DNA from: Cucumis sativus
Lineage: Eukaryota > Streptophyta > Magnoliopsida > Cucurbitales > Cucurbitaceae
Direction: 5' to 3'
Length of the DNA: 64,000 bases
Assembly: GCF_000004075.3 (NCBI RefSeq)
Contig: NC_026660.2
Location: forward strand, 24,803,498 to 24,867,497
Shown piece after piece: positions 46,884-59,300 of the stretch (position 1 is the first letter of the stretch; each line of letters begins with the position of its first letter). A model generated the notes under the pieces. That model ran no database searches. It worked only from the letters and a program-made list of their open reading frames with translations, and had not been told where the DNA came from. The translations under genes and the position numbers were made by a program.

Positions 46884-48593
46884 AGAAATGAGAATTCAAG
46901 AGGATAAAGGAGTATAATATTACAAGTTTCTAGCTTTGTTTATTTTGGGTCAAATTAATATATGGTCGAGAATAAAATAAAATTAAGGTAAAGAATTGTG
47001 TAATATGTTTGTGTGTGATAGTGTTTTTTCTTTTTACATGGTGTAAAATGTTGCCATGTACTTATGCTAATTTAGACTAATTAGTTCAATTAGGTGAAAG
47101 TATTAATTAGTAATATAATGCATGTTGAAGCTTTTGCATTTTTGGTTTTAAATGTAGTAGTTTTAAATTTCAAGAAAATTAGAGATACATTATGAAGTAT
47201 GAAGTATGATTGGATATTCGATATCCAACTATATAATCATATTGATCCTCTCTATTCTCGCTATTTACTTGTTTTTAGTTATATTTTATTCTCTTTATGA
47301 CTTATAGATTTTTTATTTAATTTTAAATTTTTAAAAAAATTTCTACTCGATTCAAAAGTTAAGCAATAGTATTACCGTTAGACTAATTATTTGGTTTTCA
47401 AATGTCTCACATTTTAAAACTTAAAAGTGTTGCCAATGGTTTATGTCATGAAGAGTCAAAAATATCATAATGTTATGAAATGATGGATTGGTAAATTATT
47501 TCAAAGTAAATGAGTAAAGGGGTTTCATAAATATAAAGGTTAGAGATGAATACAAAATTGATGTACTTTTCCTTATTGGTAGATTGTGTATCAACAGATA
47601 TTTTCAACATCATTTATTTCCACACTTCAATTCCAAACTATTGACTCACCAATTATTCAAAGTGTAAACCATATATTCAAAATGTTCAAAAATGATAAAA
47701 TTGACTAAATATTTATATTTTATGGTAAAATGAGAAGTACGTTTCTATATGTAATACGCATAATAGTTTGTTCTTTTTTTTTTTTGTGTTGTTCGTTAAC
47801 AATATTTTCCTTATTATTGAACTTTTTTAATATTATTGTTGATTTTTAAACGTGTTATTATTATCAATGTATGTCGTTACTCACTTAAATAGTAATATGA
47901 CTTGTGAAAGTAAAAAGTGATAATTGAATGTGAAAGTGAGATCACACGAATGTTTTATACGTTCAAATAGCTCTTTATAGTTTTATATTTTTTTCATCAG
48001 TAGCTTTGTTTTGTTGAGTTGTGATCAAAGTGATTATACCCTAAACTTTTATCGTAAATATGTGAAAGAAAATTATGCTAATAAGTATGGGGTTACTTTG
48101 AGAACTTCATGTAAATGTAAATTACTACAAATGTGAGATTTCAATTATAATAGTTATTTATAATCTATGATTAAATATAATAATGTGTTAAAAGACGATA
48201 ATTGACATGATTTGTATATCGTGCATGTGAAAGTTTCAATCTTTCCTTCAACCATAGTTGTTGCAATAAAATAATAAAATAAACTATAATAATACTATTT
48301 TAAATTAGTGTTTAGTATCTACTAATACCACAAATATAGATATTATTATCATCTAGACTAAAATGGTTTTTGCCATAAACATAGATTTTTATGGATTAAC
48401 TTGAAAAAAAATATATTTTAACGAACACATTTATTAAAAGAAAAATGAATACACAAGAAAAGCTATTTTAAGGGTTACTAAATAAATTTTTTCTTTCTAA
48501 AATGAGTTATCTTTTTAATTAAACAATTGAAAATTTATTCCAAATATATCTATAGATGATTGTAATTTACAAATATTATAATAAAACAACAAA
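46884..48593. other. 3' flank of copy C, no gene seen
   Basis: 1.7 kb AT-rich sequence without supported features. Confidence 0.5.
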
Positions 48594-48691
48594 CTAATAA
48601 TTCCTACCAAAAAAATTATTATTAGAATTTTCTTTTATACAAGTGGGAATAAAGATGATTAAAAATAAAATGGGTTTTAGAAAAAAGAATC

Positions 48692-48838
48692 TTCCTGGTC
48701 TTGTAGGATTTCCGAGAAATTCTTCGATTTCTTCCGGAAGCGGTTGTTGAATCTCTTTTTGATTGATCAATGTGTGATATTCCGAATCCTCATTACTAAT
48801 GGAATCAAAATGATCTCTCGATTGATCATTTAACATAG
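48692..48838 (-). pseudogene. ycf2: Plastid ycf2 fragment in the nucleus (NUPT)
   Basis: The minus strand reads [20 protein letters not shown], then [11 protein letters not shown], joined directly to [14 protein letters not shown]. Both parts are recognisable pieces of the chloroplast protein Ycf2. In plastid Ycf2 they are separated by roughly 50 residues, so the inserted DNA has an internal deletion. Similarity stops abruptly at both ends. It is a small nuclear integrant of plastid DNA, with no function expected. Confidence 0.88.
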
Positions 48839-48864
48839 AAATAGATACCCGTTGGAGATAAGAT

Positions 48865-48990
48865 GTAATTTAATATATATATATGTATATGTATGTGTAT
48901 ATATGTACATATTTATATCTATATATATGTGTATATATGTACATATTTATATCTATATGTATGTGTATATATGTATATATATGTGTGAAT
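48865..48990. repeat. TATATG/GTGTAT-rich simple repeat with 33-bp duplication
   Basis: Alternating purine-pyrimidine sequence. GTGTATATATGTACATATTT occurs at 48896 and again at 48929, a 33-base period. It directly follows the ycf2 fragment. Confidence 0.8.
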
Positions 48991-50089
48991 TTGTTTAGGT
49001 ATAATTTAGTTGGAGATAGAACGTGATTTTTTTATACTTTCTTTAATGTGAAGTAAATATTAGTAAGATATAAAATATGATTTAAGAGAAGTGGAGATTG
49101 TTAGAGATAAAGGTGTTTTTTTTCAAAATTATACTTTGATTTAAGGTGAAGTAAGATTGATTAGAGATAGAATGTAAATATTTTACAACTTCTTTCCCAT
49201 GATTTGAAGTAGATATACTAGCTATTGATAAATTTTGATTTGAGGGTGAAAAAATGAATTTTTATTTTATTTTTTACTGGAGGAGGTGGAAAATAAAAAA
49301 TAAAAAAATAAAAATTTGACAAACTATTTATCTCTCTACCAAAATTTTATTCTAAGTCCAAAATGGATAACAAAAATGTTAATCCAAACCCTTTTATATT
49401 TTCTAATACGATATAAATATTTTTCATTTTCTTCTATTTATGTAATTTTTTCTTTTTAAAAACTAAGTTTTTCCCATGGTTAGAACCTTAAAATCTAACC
49501 TAAGATTTTAAAAAACTACAAAAAAAAAAAAAAAAAGTAAAAGTTCTAAAATAAAAGAGAATGGTAGAAAATAGAACATTTAACACAATATATCACTTCT
49601 ATCACTTATAAGTGTATTGAATTTTCCTTTTTAGTGGTTTTGTTTTATAAAACGTAAATAGTTTATCAATTTTTTATTTATGAAAAAAAAACCTCCTACT
49701 AGTTTTCGGCTTGATCAATGGGAATCGATCCAAAAAATCAACCCAAACCCAGGGAGCTCGAACACTAGTTGGGCTAGACTTGAGCCGACCCAATCTTTTA
49801 ACAAAGGCCTATAACTCAATCCATAAACCTTGCTTCAACCGTTAAAGTTGGATTAAAATTGTCGAAGCTATTTTTTGAATTGGGATAGTTGCATATATAG
49901 CAATTAACAATTAGATTGTTGTAGCTTTTGAATTGGAAGGGTTGCTTTTACAATTGACTCAAATAAACTATACTTCGAATTTATACTGGATATCGAAGTT
50001 TTTCACCTCAACCAATAGTTCGTAACAAAAGTTTATTAAGAAGAAAAAGATGGAGATGGAAAACATAGATTTCATGAACAAAGTTTATA
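48991..50089. other. Spacer, no gene seen
   Basis: AT-rich. A less AT-rich patch at 49690-49860 contains CAACCCAAACCCAGGGAGCTC and CGACCCAATC, resembling dispersed plant repeats, but I cannot assign it. Confidence 0.45.
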
Positions 50090-51090
50090 CTATAATTCTC
50101 CTTGATCAAATTTATGGATCACATCATTATGAAACCAACAAACAAACATGCAAAGTATCGTATAAGTCCTTGGCCCTGCATAAAATGTCAAGAGTTTATA
50201 AGATGGCACGTGTTTGATCTTTTCATTTTCTGAATTAATCCATCTCTCTAGCTTAGACTCCATGCAAAATCTTCTCCCCCACACATCACTCATTCTTCCC
50301 GGTGCATATAATGAAAACACAATCTTTGTTTTGGGATCTACATGATGACCTGATGGAAGCTTCTTCAACTCTTCATAGGAAAATATATGGCATTGATCAC
50401 GTGTAGTTCTCGTCATTTGATAATGGAATCGTTTGTTTCGAGTTCTTCTCTTATCTTTGCTTCCACAATTGGATTGTTTGAAAGGCAAAAGAGAAACCAA
50501 GAAAGAGCTGAACTTAGAATTTAAAACCGTGTCTTTCAAGAACTTAGAATCACCACCACAATCATATTTGTAATAATGTATGATGTTAGCAAATGAGGAT
50601 GATCATGATCTACCTGGCCTCCTCTTGATTTTTCAAGCTAGCTTTCCTTTTTTAAAGCTATCAATTTTGTGGATTGTTTCATATCCATGATGTTCCGAGC
50701 TTGTTTTATAGCTTCTTGGGTTGACCAATTTGGAGTTTGTTCTCTGAAATTTCCATATTTTTTTAGGAAATAAATGTGGAAGAAATACGACATCCTTGAC
50801 CATCATCCATAGCCTTTGAGAAAGGAATTTGAGGAAATTCAAGAGATAAATTCATGAGCAGTTATTCGTTGGATTTCCATGAAGCAAAGTCAGAATTGAA
50901 AATCCCCAGCTCCAAAGTAGTCGAGTATGCAATTGAAATGAGGGCCTTTAGGATATTGCTCAAAGTTGGCACTCATAATATGGTGAATATTTGAAGGGTT
51001 AGCTGTGAGGAAGAAATCAATACCAGAAAACTAAAACCCCATTCATGAAGAAATTGGAACCTGCAGCTTGGTGCAAAATTGTAGGGAGCA
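50090..51090 (-). pseudogene. CYP96A pseudogene (copy D), inverted
   Basis: On the minus strand, pieces of a CYP96A protein occur in order. Near 51060-50890 are GSNFFMNG and NPSNIHHIMSANFEQYPKGP. At 50842-50640 is VFLPHLFPKKIWKFQ. At 50540-50120 are LKDTVLN, LPSGHHVDPKTKIVFSLYA, ERWINSENEKIKHVPSYK and FYAGPRTY. It is dead for several reasons. The first about 70 residues are missing, there are stops and frame changes, the I-helix is out of frame, and the K-helix block with ExxR is deleted (EELKK joins LPSGHH). The heme cysteine is Tyr. Remaining motifs match the intronless copies C, E and F best, and no intron is seen. It is the only member on the minus strand. Confidence 0.9.
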
Positions 51091-52880
51091 TTTTTTATTT
51101 TATTTATAAGAAAATTGTAAAAATAAAAACAAAATAATTTTAAAAATCTTATCTAATAATTTTGTTTGTTTTTTTTAGAATTTTTTAACAACTCCGTATT
51201 TTATGTCATTTAATTTGTAAAATTTTGAAAAAGAAAACAGAAGTTCAAAAATCAAGTTATTAAGTTTGGAAGACACTAAATTGTATATTTTGTTTTAAAT
51301 TTCTTTTATAAAAAAATTATGTAGCATTTTGAAAATATGATATTACAAATATAGCATATTGTATTATAATTTTGTAAATATAGTAAAAATTTTACTTATA
51401 AAAATCCTTTCACTTTAAATTTGTTATTATTTATAAACTTCCCGGTCTTACTCTTACTCATTAAATAATAAAAGTTTATTCAACTAAGTGTTTGTAACTT
51501 TTTTAAATTAGTTTGATATTAAATATCTATTTAAATATCTTAGAAGAACAGAACGAAACAAAAAAATATCTTCTAAGATACCTATAATTAATTGGACAGA
51601 AAATATCTAGAATTTATAGTAGGAGGCTTATATGCTTTGACAGTAGTAAAATATAATATTTTAAATAATTATAATGGATAATAATTTTTATAATAATTAT
51701 TAATTACGTATAATATATTTAAAAATTATAGATATAGCAAAATATTTGAATAAATTTTAGTGATAAATCTAATATTTACTAGATGGTCTATAAGTCATTG
51801 TTATCTCGAATGAATGTGAAGATTTGAATGTGAAGTAGGATAGAAAATAACACAATTGGATTGAAATTGTTTCTCTTTTTTTTTTCACTCCAACTTCATC
51901 TTTTTACCATTTTTTCTCTCAGTTCTTCTCTTGCACGTATTAAAATTGGAGAATTAAAAGTTTGAAGACCTAAATAAAACAAACATCAAGATACAAAAAT
52001 CTATATAATTTTCTATCAATGTGTTTAGGAGACTTATAGGTTTTCGTATTATACTATACTTTCTAATAGAATTGATTGTAACATTGGAAAAAAATACTTC
52101 AATTTATTTTTCATTTAGATTTGGTATTAGGAAAGAAACCACATTAGATTCAAAGAATCGTTTCAAATCAATCAAGACTAAAAAAATATTTTCATAAAAC
52201 GTGTATGCATCTTTGTATTTATATAAACTAAAAAATATATATACTTAAGATAAATATTTAAATGGAGAAACCAAGCCATCAAAATTGGTTTGTGTGTTGT
52301 TATTTATCATATATGTATGTACACGAGGTCAATTTTACCCTCTCCTTAGTCCGATCACCAATTTGTTATTTTTATCTATTATTCCAACCGATTTGAAGTT
52401 TCTCTTGTGAATACTCTACTAAACTCCTAATTCATCCAAAAGCTCAAGTTAGTAGTTGAAGTCAAATGTAATTATATATCACTCATGTTAATGAGATATT
52501 TTTTCTTGAATTTTTTTTGTTCTTTATTTATGTGTTTGATTTGTTTATATCTGATGTCAATTGTTTCTTTGTTACTTTGTGACTTAACCTCATACTATCA
52601 TGAGGTTCGTCTTTTATATTTGTCTAATGTGTATATATAATTTTCTAGAAACGATAATGTAAAAACTAAAAAAGACAAAGTAATGAAAAAGAAAAGAGTT
52701 GGACAATACATTTTTCCATCTTATAAACAAATGTATTTCATTAGTTCTCTAGTTATTAGGTAAATGAGGATTACTGTGTGTTCTGTGTTAGGAACCAGTC
52801 AGTCACCATGGGACTCCGACCTCACAGGTAGGAGAATAGACCTCTAATTTCAACTAATACTTGGGACCTCCATACCCATG

Positions 52881-52911
52881 ATCTCTATCTCTATCTCTAT
52901 CTCTATCTCTA
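52881..52911. repeat. (ATCTCT)n microsatellite
   Basis: Five copies of the hexamer ATCTCT/TATCTC in a row. Confidence 0.9.
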
Positions 52912-53319
52912 TATGGACACTCTAGAAAAATAAAAAATAACAGAAGAGGGCCTTTAGATAGACTTTTTGGCCTTCCTGTATTCTCATATTTATCTATCAC
53001 ATAACATACAGAAACGGCTATTTATTGTCATTTAATGAACTCTGGTAACCTGTCTCATTTATCATCCTCTCTACTAAGTTATTACTATTTTCAAATCTTT
53101 GTTCTTTTAAACAAAATTTCCCATGTCAAAATGCTCGAATTTGTCAACATTTTGAGTCTTTTTTTCTTTTTTAACTTTACCCAAAAACTATTGTTTCTTC
53201 CAAGTTTCAAACTGAAGCATAAACCTCGTTTAACAAACAAACTGAAAGTATATCAATGGATCAAGAGAATGGAAACTAAAATATCAGAAAATAGTATTGG
53301 GCCATACGTAAGTTTTATT

Positions 53320-53351
<32 letters not shown>

Positions 53352-54661
53352 CGTTTGTTATCAAAGAAATCTTGTTGTGACGATTGTGTTAGATGAAAAC
53401 GGCAAAGGGCGGCATGTACAAGGTGGGTATTATTATTCTTAATGAAACCTTGGAAAATGGAGAAGGGTGGAGAGATCAGAATAAAACGAAAACCTGAAAC
53501 CTTGCAGTCTATGGAGAATCTAATTGAGGAATTCATGGATAACTTTTTGTTAATGAAAACTATAGTTTAAGAACATTATAAAAAATGATTTATAAGTACA
53601 CTAAAGTAATCAAATTATTAAATATTAAATAACAAAAGATTAAAAAAAAGAAGTAAAGATGTTATATTTTTCTTTTTAATTTCCATGATATCCACGTAAC
53701 AAAATTAAAATTTTCTAATTTGAAATGAATTTGGTTCCAAACTATGTTGAAATCATTTACACACATTGAAATCCTAAATTTGAAATCATTTCTATCCAAA
53801 TCCTAAAGCCAAATAAAATTTAAGAAAAATTTTTACAAAAGGAAAAAAAAATGAAACTAGCAAAATAGAAACTTGGACAATGATAGATTTCAACCACCGA
53901 AAATGTATTAGATGACAAAAATAATTTTTTTAAAAGTAGCTACAAAAATCTTTTTTGTATAATGAAAATATTGATTTATCTCTTATATATCTATGAAAAC
54001 ATTGTAATATCAACCTGTTAATGAAAATTTAATACTATGACTATAAAATTATCTTAATACTACTTTTTCTTCTTTGCAATTCTAAACTAAATTTCATATG
54101 TCAAGTGAAATTTAATTGATGTATGAATTGTAATAAGTCTTAGTTGCAATTAAACTAATTATAATTAAATTGTTTTATTTACCATGTTTAATTAGACATT
54201 TTAAAATGCTATTTGATTAGGATTGAGGTTGGTTAGCAATGAAATGAATAGCATAATGGTTAAGAAGAAATTATCTCAACATCCGTAGAACCACGAATTC
54301 TCAAAAACATCATACATTGTTATCATATTGTCTTTTTACCGTTCCTTTTAAACACTGTATCTATATATGACAAATTCATAATTTTTTTTATAACATATCT
54401 ATAACAGTAACCATATTTGAGACTAAAACAAAAGTTTGTTTAAAAGCACATAATAAAGGAAATTGGGAGGCCCCCCACAATTTTCTAGCATAACAAAATT
54501 GGTTATCATCAACTTCACAGTTACGCTTATTGATTACGAATTTAGTAATAGACCCCAGGGTTGATTAGATGATGCATCATCTACATATGGAAACAACAAC
54601 ATGGGGCCACTCGAGAAAGTAGAAAATGACTTAATTAGTTTATCAACATTTATAAGATATG

Positions 54662-54673
54662 TATATAACGTAC
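54662..54673 (+). promoter_or_regulatory. Conserved upstream element of copy E
   Basis: TATATAACGTAC at 107 bases before the start codon. The identical 12-mer lies 106 bases before copy F. The first half could serve as a TATA box; the second half contains a GTAC core. Confidence 0.45.
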
Positions 54674-54768
54674 GAATGGTGGATATATTGGTGAGGTAAG
54701 TGTCCATTGTATATCCAAACTCAAAACAAACCAACCAACAAGTTTATTGAGTTGCAGAGCTAGCTCCA

Positions 54769-56304
54769 ATGGCTTCCATCGATTTTTCATCCATCCTTTT
54801 TGCATTTATTATACCCTTTCTAGTTTTCATCATTTTATCTCGTATTTGGAGATGGGATTTCCATGGAATCATTCCTTGGAACTGGCCAATCGTTGGAATG
54901 ACACCCACTGTTATTGCTCATATCCACCGACCCCATGATCGTGTTACTGAAGTTTTACAACAAACTGCTTTCACTTTCTTCTTCAAAGGCATCTGGTTTT
55001 CAGGTATGGACTTCCTCTTCACAGTCGACCCTTCAAATATTCACCACATCTTGAGTGCCAATTTTGAGCGATATCCCAAAGGCCCTGATTTCAAGTACAT
55101 ATTTGAAGTTTTGGGAGATGGTATTTTCAATTCTGATTCTGATGTTTGGAAAAATCAACGTAAAACTGCTCATTACTTGGTTCGCCACCACAATTTTCTT
55201 CAATTCTTAGAGAAAATTACATTGAATAAAGTGAAAACAGGGCTTGTTCCTATTCTTGACAGCGTTTGTGAAAATGGGTCAGTGTTGGATTTGCAAGATT
55301 TGTTTCAAAGATTCTCATTTGATTCAACTTGCATGATGGTAACTGGTTTTGATCTCAATAGTTTATCACTTGAATTCCCTGAAGTTCCTTTTTCCAAGGC
55401 TATGGATGATGCAGAGGAAGTGATTTTTGTAAGACACTTTTTCCCTAAAACAATATGGGAATTTCAAAAGAAACTCCAAATTGGTCAGCCCAAGAGACTA
55501 AAACAAGCTTGGGAAATCATAGATGAAACCATTGCTAAATTGATAGCCTCCAAAAGGAAAAGCTTGAAAAATGAAATGAAAGAAGAGGATGATAATGGCA
55601 AAGAAGGAGTTGATCTGATCACATCATATATTACAAATATAGAAAATGATGATGAATTCTTGAGGGACACAGTTTTGAACTTTATGATCGCAGGTAGAGA
55701 CACTTTAAGTTCAGCGCTCTCTTGGTTTTTTTTTTGTCTTTCAAACCATCCAACCGTCGTAGAAAAGATTAGGGAAGAGCTCAGAACAACGATTCCAACG
55801 AACGAAGCTTATGATCAACGGCGGATATTTTCAATTGAAGAGGTGGATAATTTGGTTTACTTCCATGGAACATTGTGTGAAGCTCTTAGACTATATCCTC
55901 CAGTACCACTTCAACACAAGGTGTCTATACAACATGATATACTCCCAAGTGGTCATCACATAAAACCCAAAACAAAGATTTTGTTTTCATTATATGCATT
56001 GGGAAGAATGAGTGAAGTGTGGGGAAAAGATTGCTTGGAGTTTAAGCCAGAGAGATGGATTAATTCAGAAAATGGAAAGATCAAACATGTGCCATCTTAC
56101 AAATTCTTGGCATTCAATGCAGGGCCAAGAACATGCTTAGGAAAACATGTGGCTTTCACTGAATTGAAAATAGTAGCAGCTGCTATCATTCATAACTACA
56201 ATATTATTCAACAAGCAGGGCATGAGGTTGTTCCAAGTGCCTCTATTATTCTTCATATGAAGCATGGATTCAAGGTCAAAGTAACAAAGAGGTGGAGTAC
56301 TTGA
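54769..56304 (+). CDS. CYP96A-like: Cytochrome P450, CYP96A family (copy E)
   Basis: Intronless, 511 residues. The membrane anchor is at residues 5-23 (FSSILFAFIIPFLVFIIL), then IPWNWPIVGMTP. Motifs: EALRLYPP (ExxR), FKPERW and FNAGPRTCLG with the heme Cys at 456. The I-helix is AGRDTLS: the oxygen-activating threonine is present, the second Thr of the common CYP96 AGRDTTS is Leu. It is nearly collinear with copy F (same length, same KVKTG, GSVLDLQDLFQRFSFDS and NSENGKIKHVPSYK blocks), so the two are recent duplicates. It is predicted to be a competent hydroxylase; substrate (alkane, fatty acid or other long chain) cannot be read from sequence. Confidence 0.94.
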   Translation: MASIDFSSILFAFIIPFLVFIILSRIWRWDFHGIIPWNWPIVGMTPTVIAHIHRPHDRVTEVLQQTAFTFFFKGIWFSGMDFLFTVDPSNIHHILSANFERYPKGPDFKYIFEVLGDGIFNSDSDVWKNQRKTAHYLVRHHNFLQFLEKITLNKVKTGLVPILDSVCENGSVLDLQDLFQRFSFDSTCMMVTGFDLNSLSLEFPEVPFSKAMDDAEEVIFVRHFFPKTIWEFQKKLQIGQPKRLKQAWEIIDETIAKLIASKRKSLKNEMKEEDDNGKEGVDLITSYITNIENDDEFLRDTVLNFMIAGRDTLSSALSWFFFCLSNHPTVVEKIREELRTTIPTNEAYDQRRIFSIEEVDNLVYFHGTLCEALRLYPPVPLQHKVSIQHDILPSGHHIKPKTKILFSLYALGRMSEVWGKDCLEFKPERWINSENGKIKHVPSYKFLAFNAGPRTCLGKHVAFTELKIVAAAIIHNYNIIQQAGHEVVPSASIILHMKHGFKVKVTKRWST

Positions 56305-59300
56305 CATAAGTTAAAAGAAGAGGAAGGAATTTCAAGTTTGTTGTTTGTTTTAGGTAAAATTACATTGGTGGCATTGAATAAAAGAAAATGTAAAAGGACT
56401 GTATAAAATGTTCTGATAGTTCTTTTTTTGTCTTTTTTCTTGTCATGGTTTAATGTTGTTGGGTACCCATGTTGATTGATTTGGACCTATATCAGTTGTA
56501 GTAATAATAATAGTAATGTCAAAGTTGTTACATATGGTATGAAATGTACTACTTTTAGGGATTGTTTATAATGATCAGTTTGTAAGCAGATGAAAAAGAG
56601 CAAAATGTATTGTTGCATGAACAAAGTAAAAAACTCCTTTTTCTTTTATTTTCCATGTAATAAAAACAAAAGTTATCGTCTTTCTATCTTTTTTTGAAAA
56701 GTTAGAGGATGGAGTGGAGGGTTTTCGTCCTAATATCCCTTCTCCCTCTTCTTTCAAGGAAAAAAAAATCAAATTATAAAATCATACCCGCAATCATATT
56801 TAAACTTATGATAATATAATTGAGCTTCTAAACTTTTAGAAGTGTTAAAACAAAAATGGATCCATGAAATAAATATATAAAAAAAAAAAGCAAAATCCTA
56901 ATTATACTTATGTAAAAGTGTAATTTATACATTTTTTTATTTTAAAAACTTAAATGTATAATTGCAATTTAGGAAAAAAAATATCTCCCAATATCTCCAA
57001 CCTCCCCTTCTACATATGCCTAGCTATGCATTTCCTCACTCTGTCCAATCAATCAAAAATTTTTCTCTCTCTTTCTTTTCTTTTGTGTTTTTGTTCTTAT
57101 CCCTTCTTTCCTCTCTTCATTAATGCTACAGATGTTCAACTTAGATTGAAATAATTGTAGGGATTTAGTTGAGTTAGTTTTTATTTTAGTTCGTTTTAAA
57201 TTTTTATGTTTTTTAATTCAGGTTTGGGTTATATTGATTCAATCTAATTTATATATTATATCATATTATGAAGTTTTGTGATACATACGGTAGATTTTGA
57301 TATTTAATATTTAAATTTTATAAAATTTTAGTTAAAGAAGTTGGTTCCAAATATAACTCATTTACAATTATTTCATATTTAAATAGCTGTTATTTTTTAT
57401 TACATTTTGTTTGTGTACATCAAGGCATAGGAGGCATCTTTTTCTAGAAAAATTATTAGTGAAACATAAATAAAATGTATGATCTTGTTGTTTAATTTTC
57501 TTTCTATTTATTAGAAGTGTCTCAAGTCTGCACCTTACCAATTTTGAATCTATTTTCAAAATTAGGTATCACTCGTTGTTTTACTTTTATATTTAGGTTT
57601 TACCGGTCATAATTAAATTCTCCATAAGAAAACTTATATACATGAGACATTATGATCCTATTCTCAATTTTCTTTCTAGCTTATAAATTTTCAACTACTC
57701 ATTTACATTGATTACCACGTCACTAACCCTAAAAATTTGAAATTTTTCAGAAAGGAAACAGAAAGAAATGTAGTGATCAATGAAAGTTGGATAAATGTCC
57801 AAATCCAAATGTCCAAATCAATGAAATATAAAAAATTGTGTTACATCCCATTATTATTATTAAAGATGACCACCTTATTATCTCACAGTTCTCCATAATC
57901 TTCCTTTGCATGCATAAAAAAAACACTTTACTATTATAGAAAATTCAAAAATATTTTTCTCTTTCCCTTCTACAATTTGGATTAATTATTTTCAGGGTTA
58001 TCTAATTTAACAGCGTAAATAGTTTGTTTTTTCCTTTTTTATTACTTTTTTAAAACCCATTGAATAATTAATTAACTAAAATAGAATCATTTTAATTATG
58101 TAGTTTGAAAGAACTGTTAGAAAGTTAATAAAACTGGCTTTTCTTAAGTTAAACCATTAATGTTTTAAATAAATATCATTAACATAATAATAATAATAAT
58201 AATTTAGTGTATTTTTTATCGACGAGTATAACTTCAATGGATAATGTCTATTTGTTTATTACAATTAAGTATTTAATTTTAGTTAAGTAAGTTGGATTTT
58301 ATTTGTTATAAATTTAATTTTGAAATAAAAATAATATAAAGAAATATATTTTAATAAATAATATATATATCTACTAACTTTAAAAATGTGGTAAGATAAT
58401 TGATTTTACTAAAAAAAAAATGAAAGAAAAAGTATAGAAAGGTAGTTGGATAAATGTCCAAATCCATTAATTATGGTTAGTAGCTTGAGAGGGTCTATGC
58501 TTAATATATAAATGAGAGAGATTGAATTACAAGTTTATCCATTAACGTATGTTTGTGTTTATATTTGGTTTTATTTTTTTATTTTTAGAAAAACAAGTAT
58601 CTTTAACTTATTTTATATTTTGTGTTTAATACTAATAGATTTTTTAACCTCTTATTTGTTTTTAAATTTATTAAATTTTATGTATAAAAAATTTAGTTTT
58701 CAATTTGGTATGTCTGGTAAATTATGATCTTGAAGTTTTATAAATACTGTATAAAGTCAATAATATTGTTCGAGGAAAAAGTTTCTCCTAATACGCAAAC
58801 TATATTAGAATGTATATGAGTTGTAAGCTTTGTGACTATAAATATTATTTTAAAAGTTTCATAACTTAAAATAGTTCCCTTTTATTTTATTTTTGTTTTT
58901 GTTTTTTTGTTCTAATCTTTCTTTTTTCATTATTTTCGTTATTATATGAATTCACCGTTTCTCCAATTCTGTAGAGTTTTATCTTTTATTCAATTAAATT
59001 GGCAAGATACTTCATATTTATCATTTTTTAAAAAATTGTTTTTCCTTCTAACTAATCGAGATCAACTCATAAAAATATTTGTAAAACATAAATCTTAAGT
59101 CTATACATGTTATTGAAACAACTCAATCATTTAAGATAATTTTGATGGATAAAATTATTGTGATTCTATTTTAATATTTCTACTTTAACATTTTTTTCAA
59201 AGAACGTAATTGAAATTCCGTTGGAAAAATGTCCAAATCCATTATGGTTAGTGGTTTGAGTGAGTTAATTAGGTGTTAATTAAAAGAAACCTTGAATTAC

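Larger units (their letters stand above)
51091..54768. other. Spacer between pseudogene D and copy E
   Basis: 3.7 kb without a supported gene. It contains worn pieces of the inverted-repeat element family (about 51335-51400 and 51650-51790), a TCTATC hexamer microsatellite at 52881-52911 and AT-rich filler. Confidence 0.5.

Noticed and set aside
53035-53442. 135-codon plus-strand frame
   Set aside because: Contains a TTATTATTA simple repeat giving poly-Ile, no recognisable domain and no promoter or splice context.
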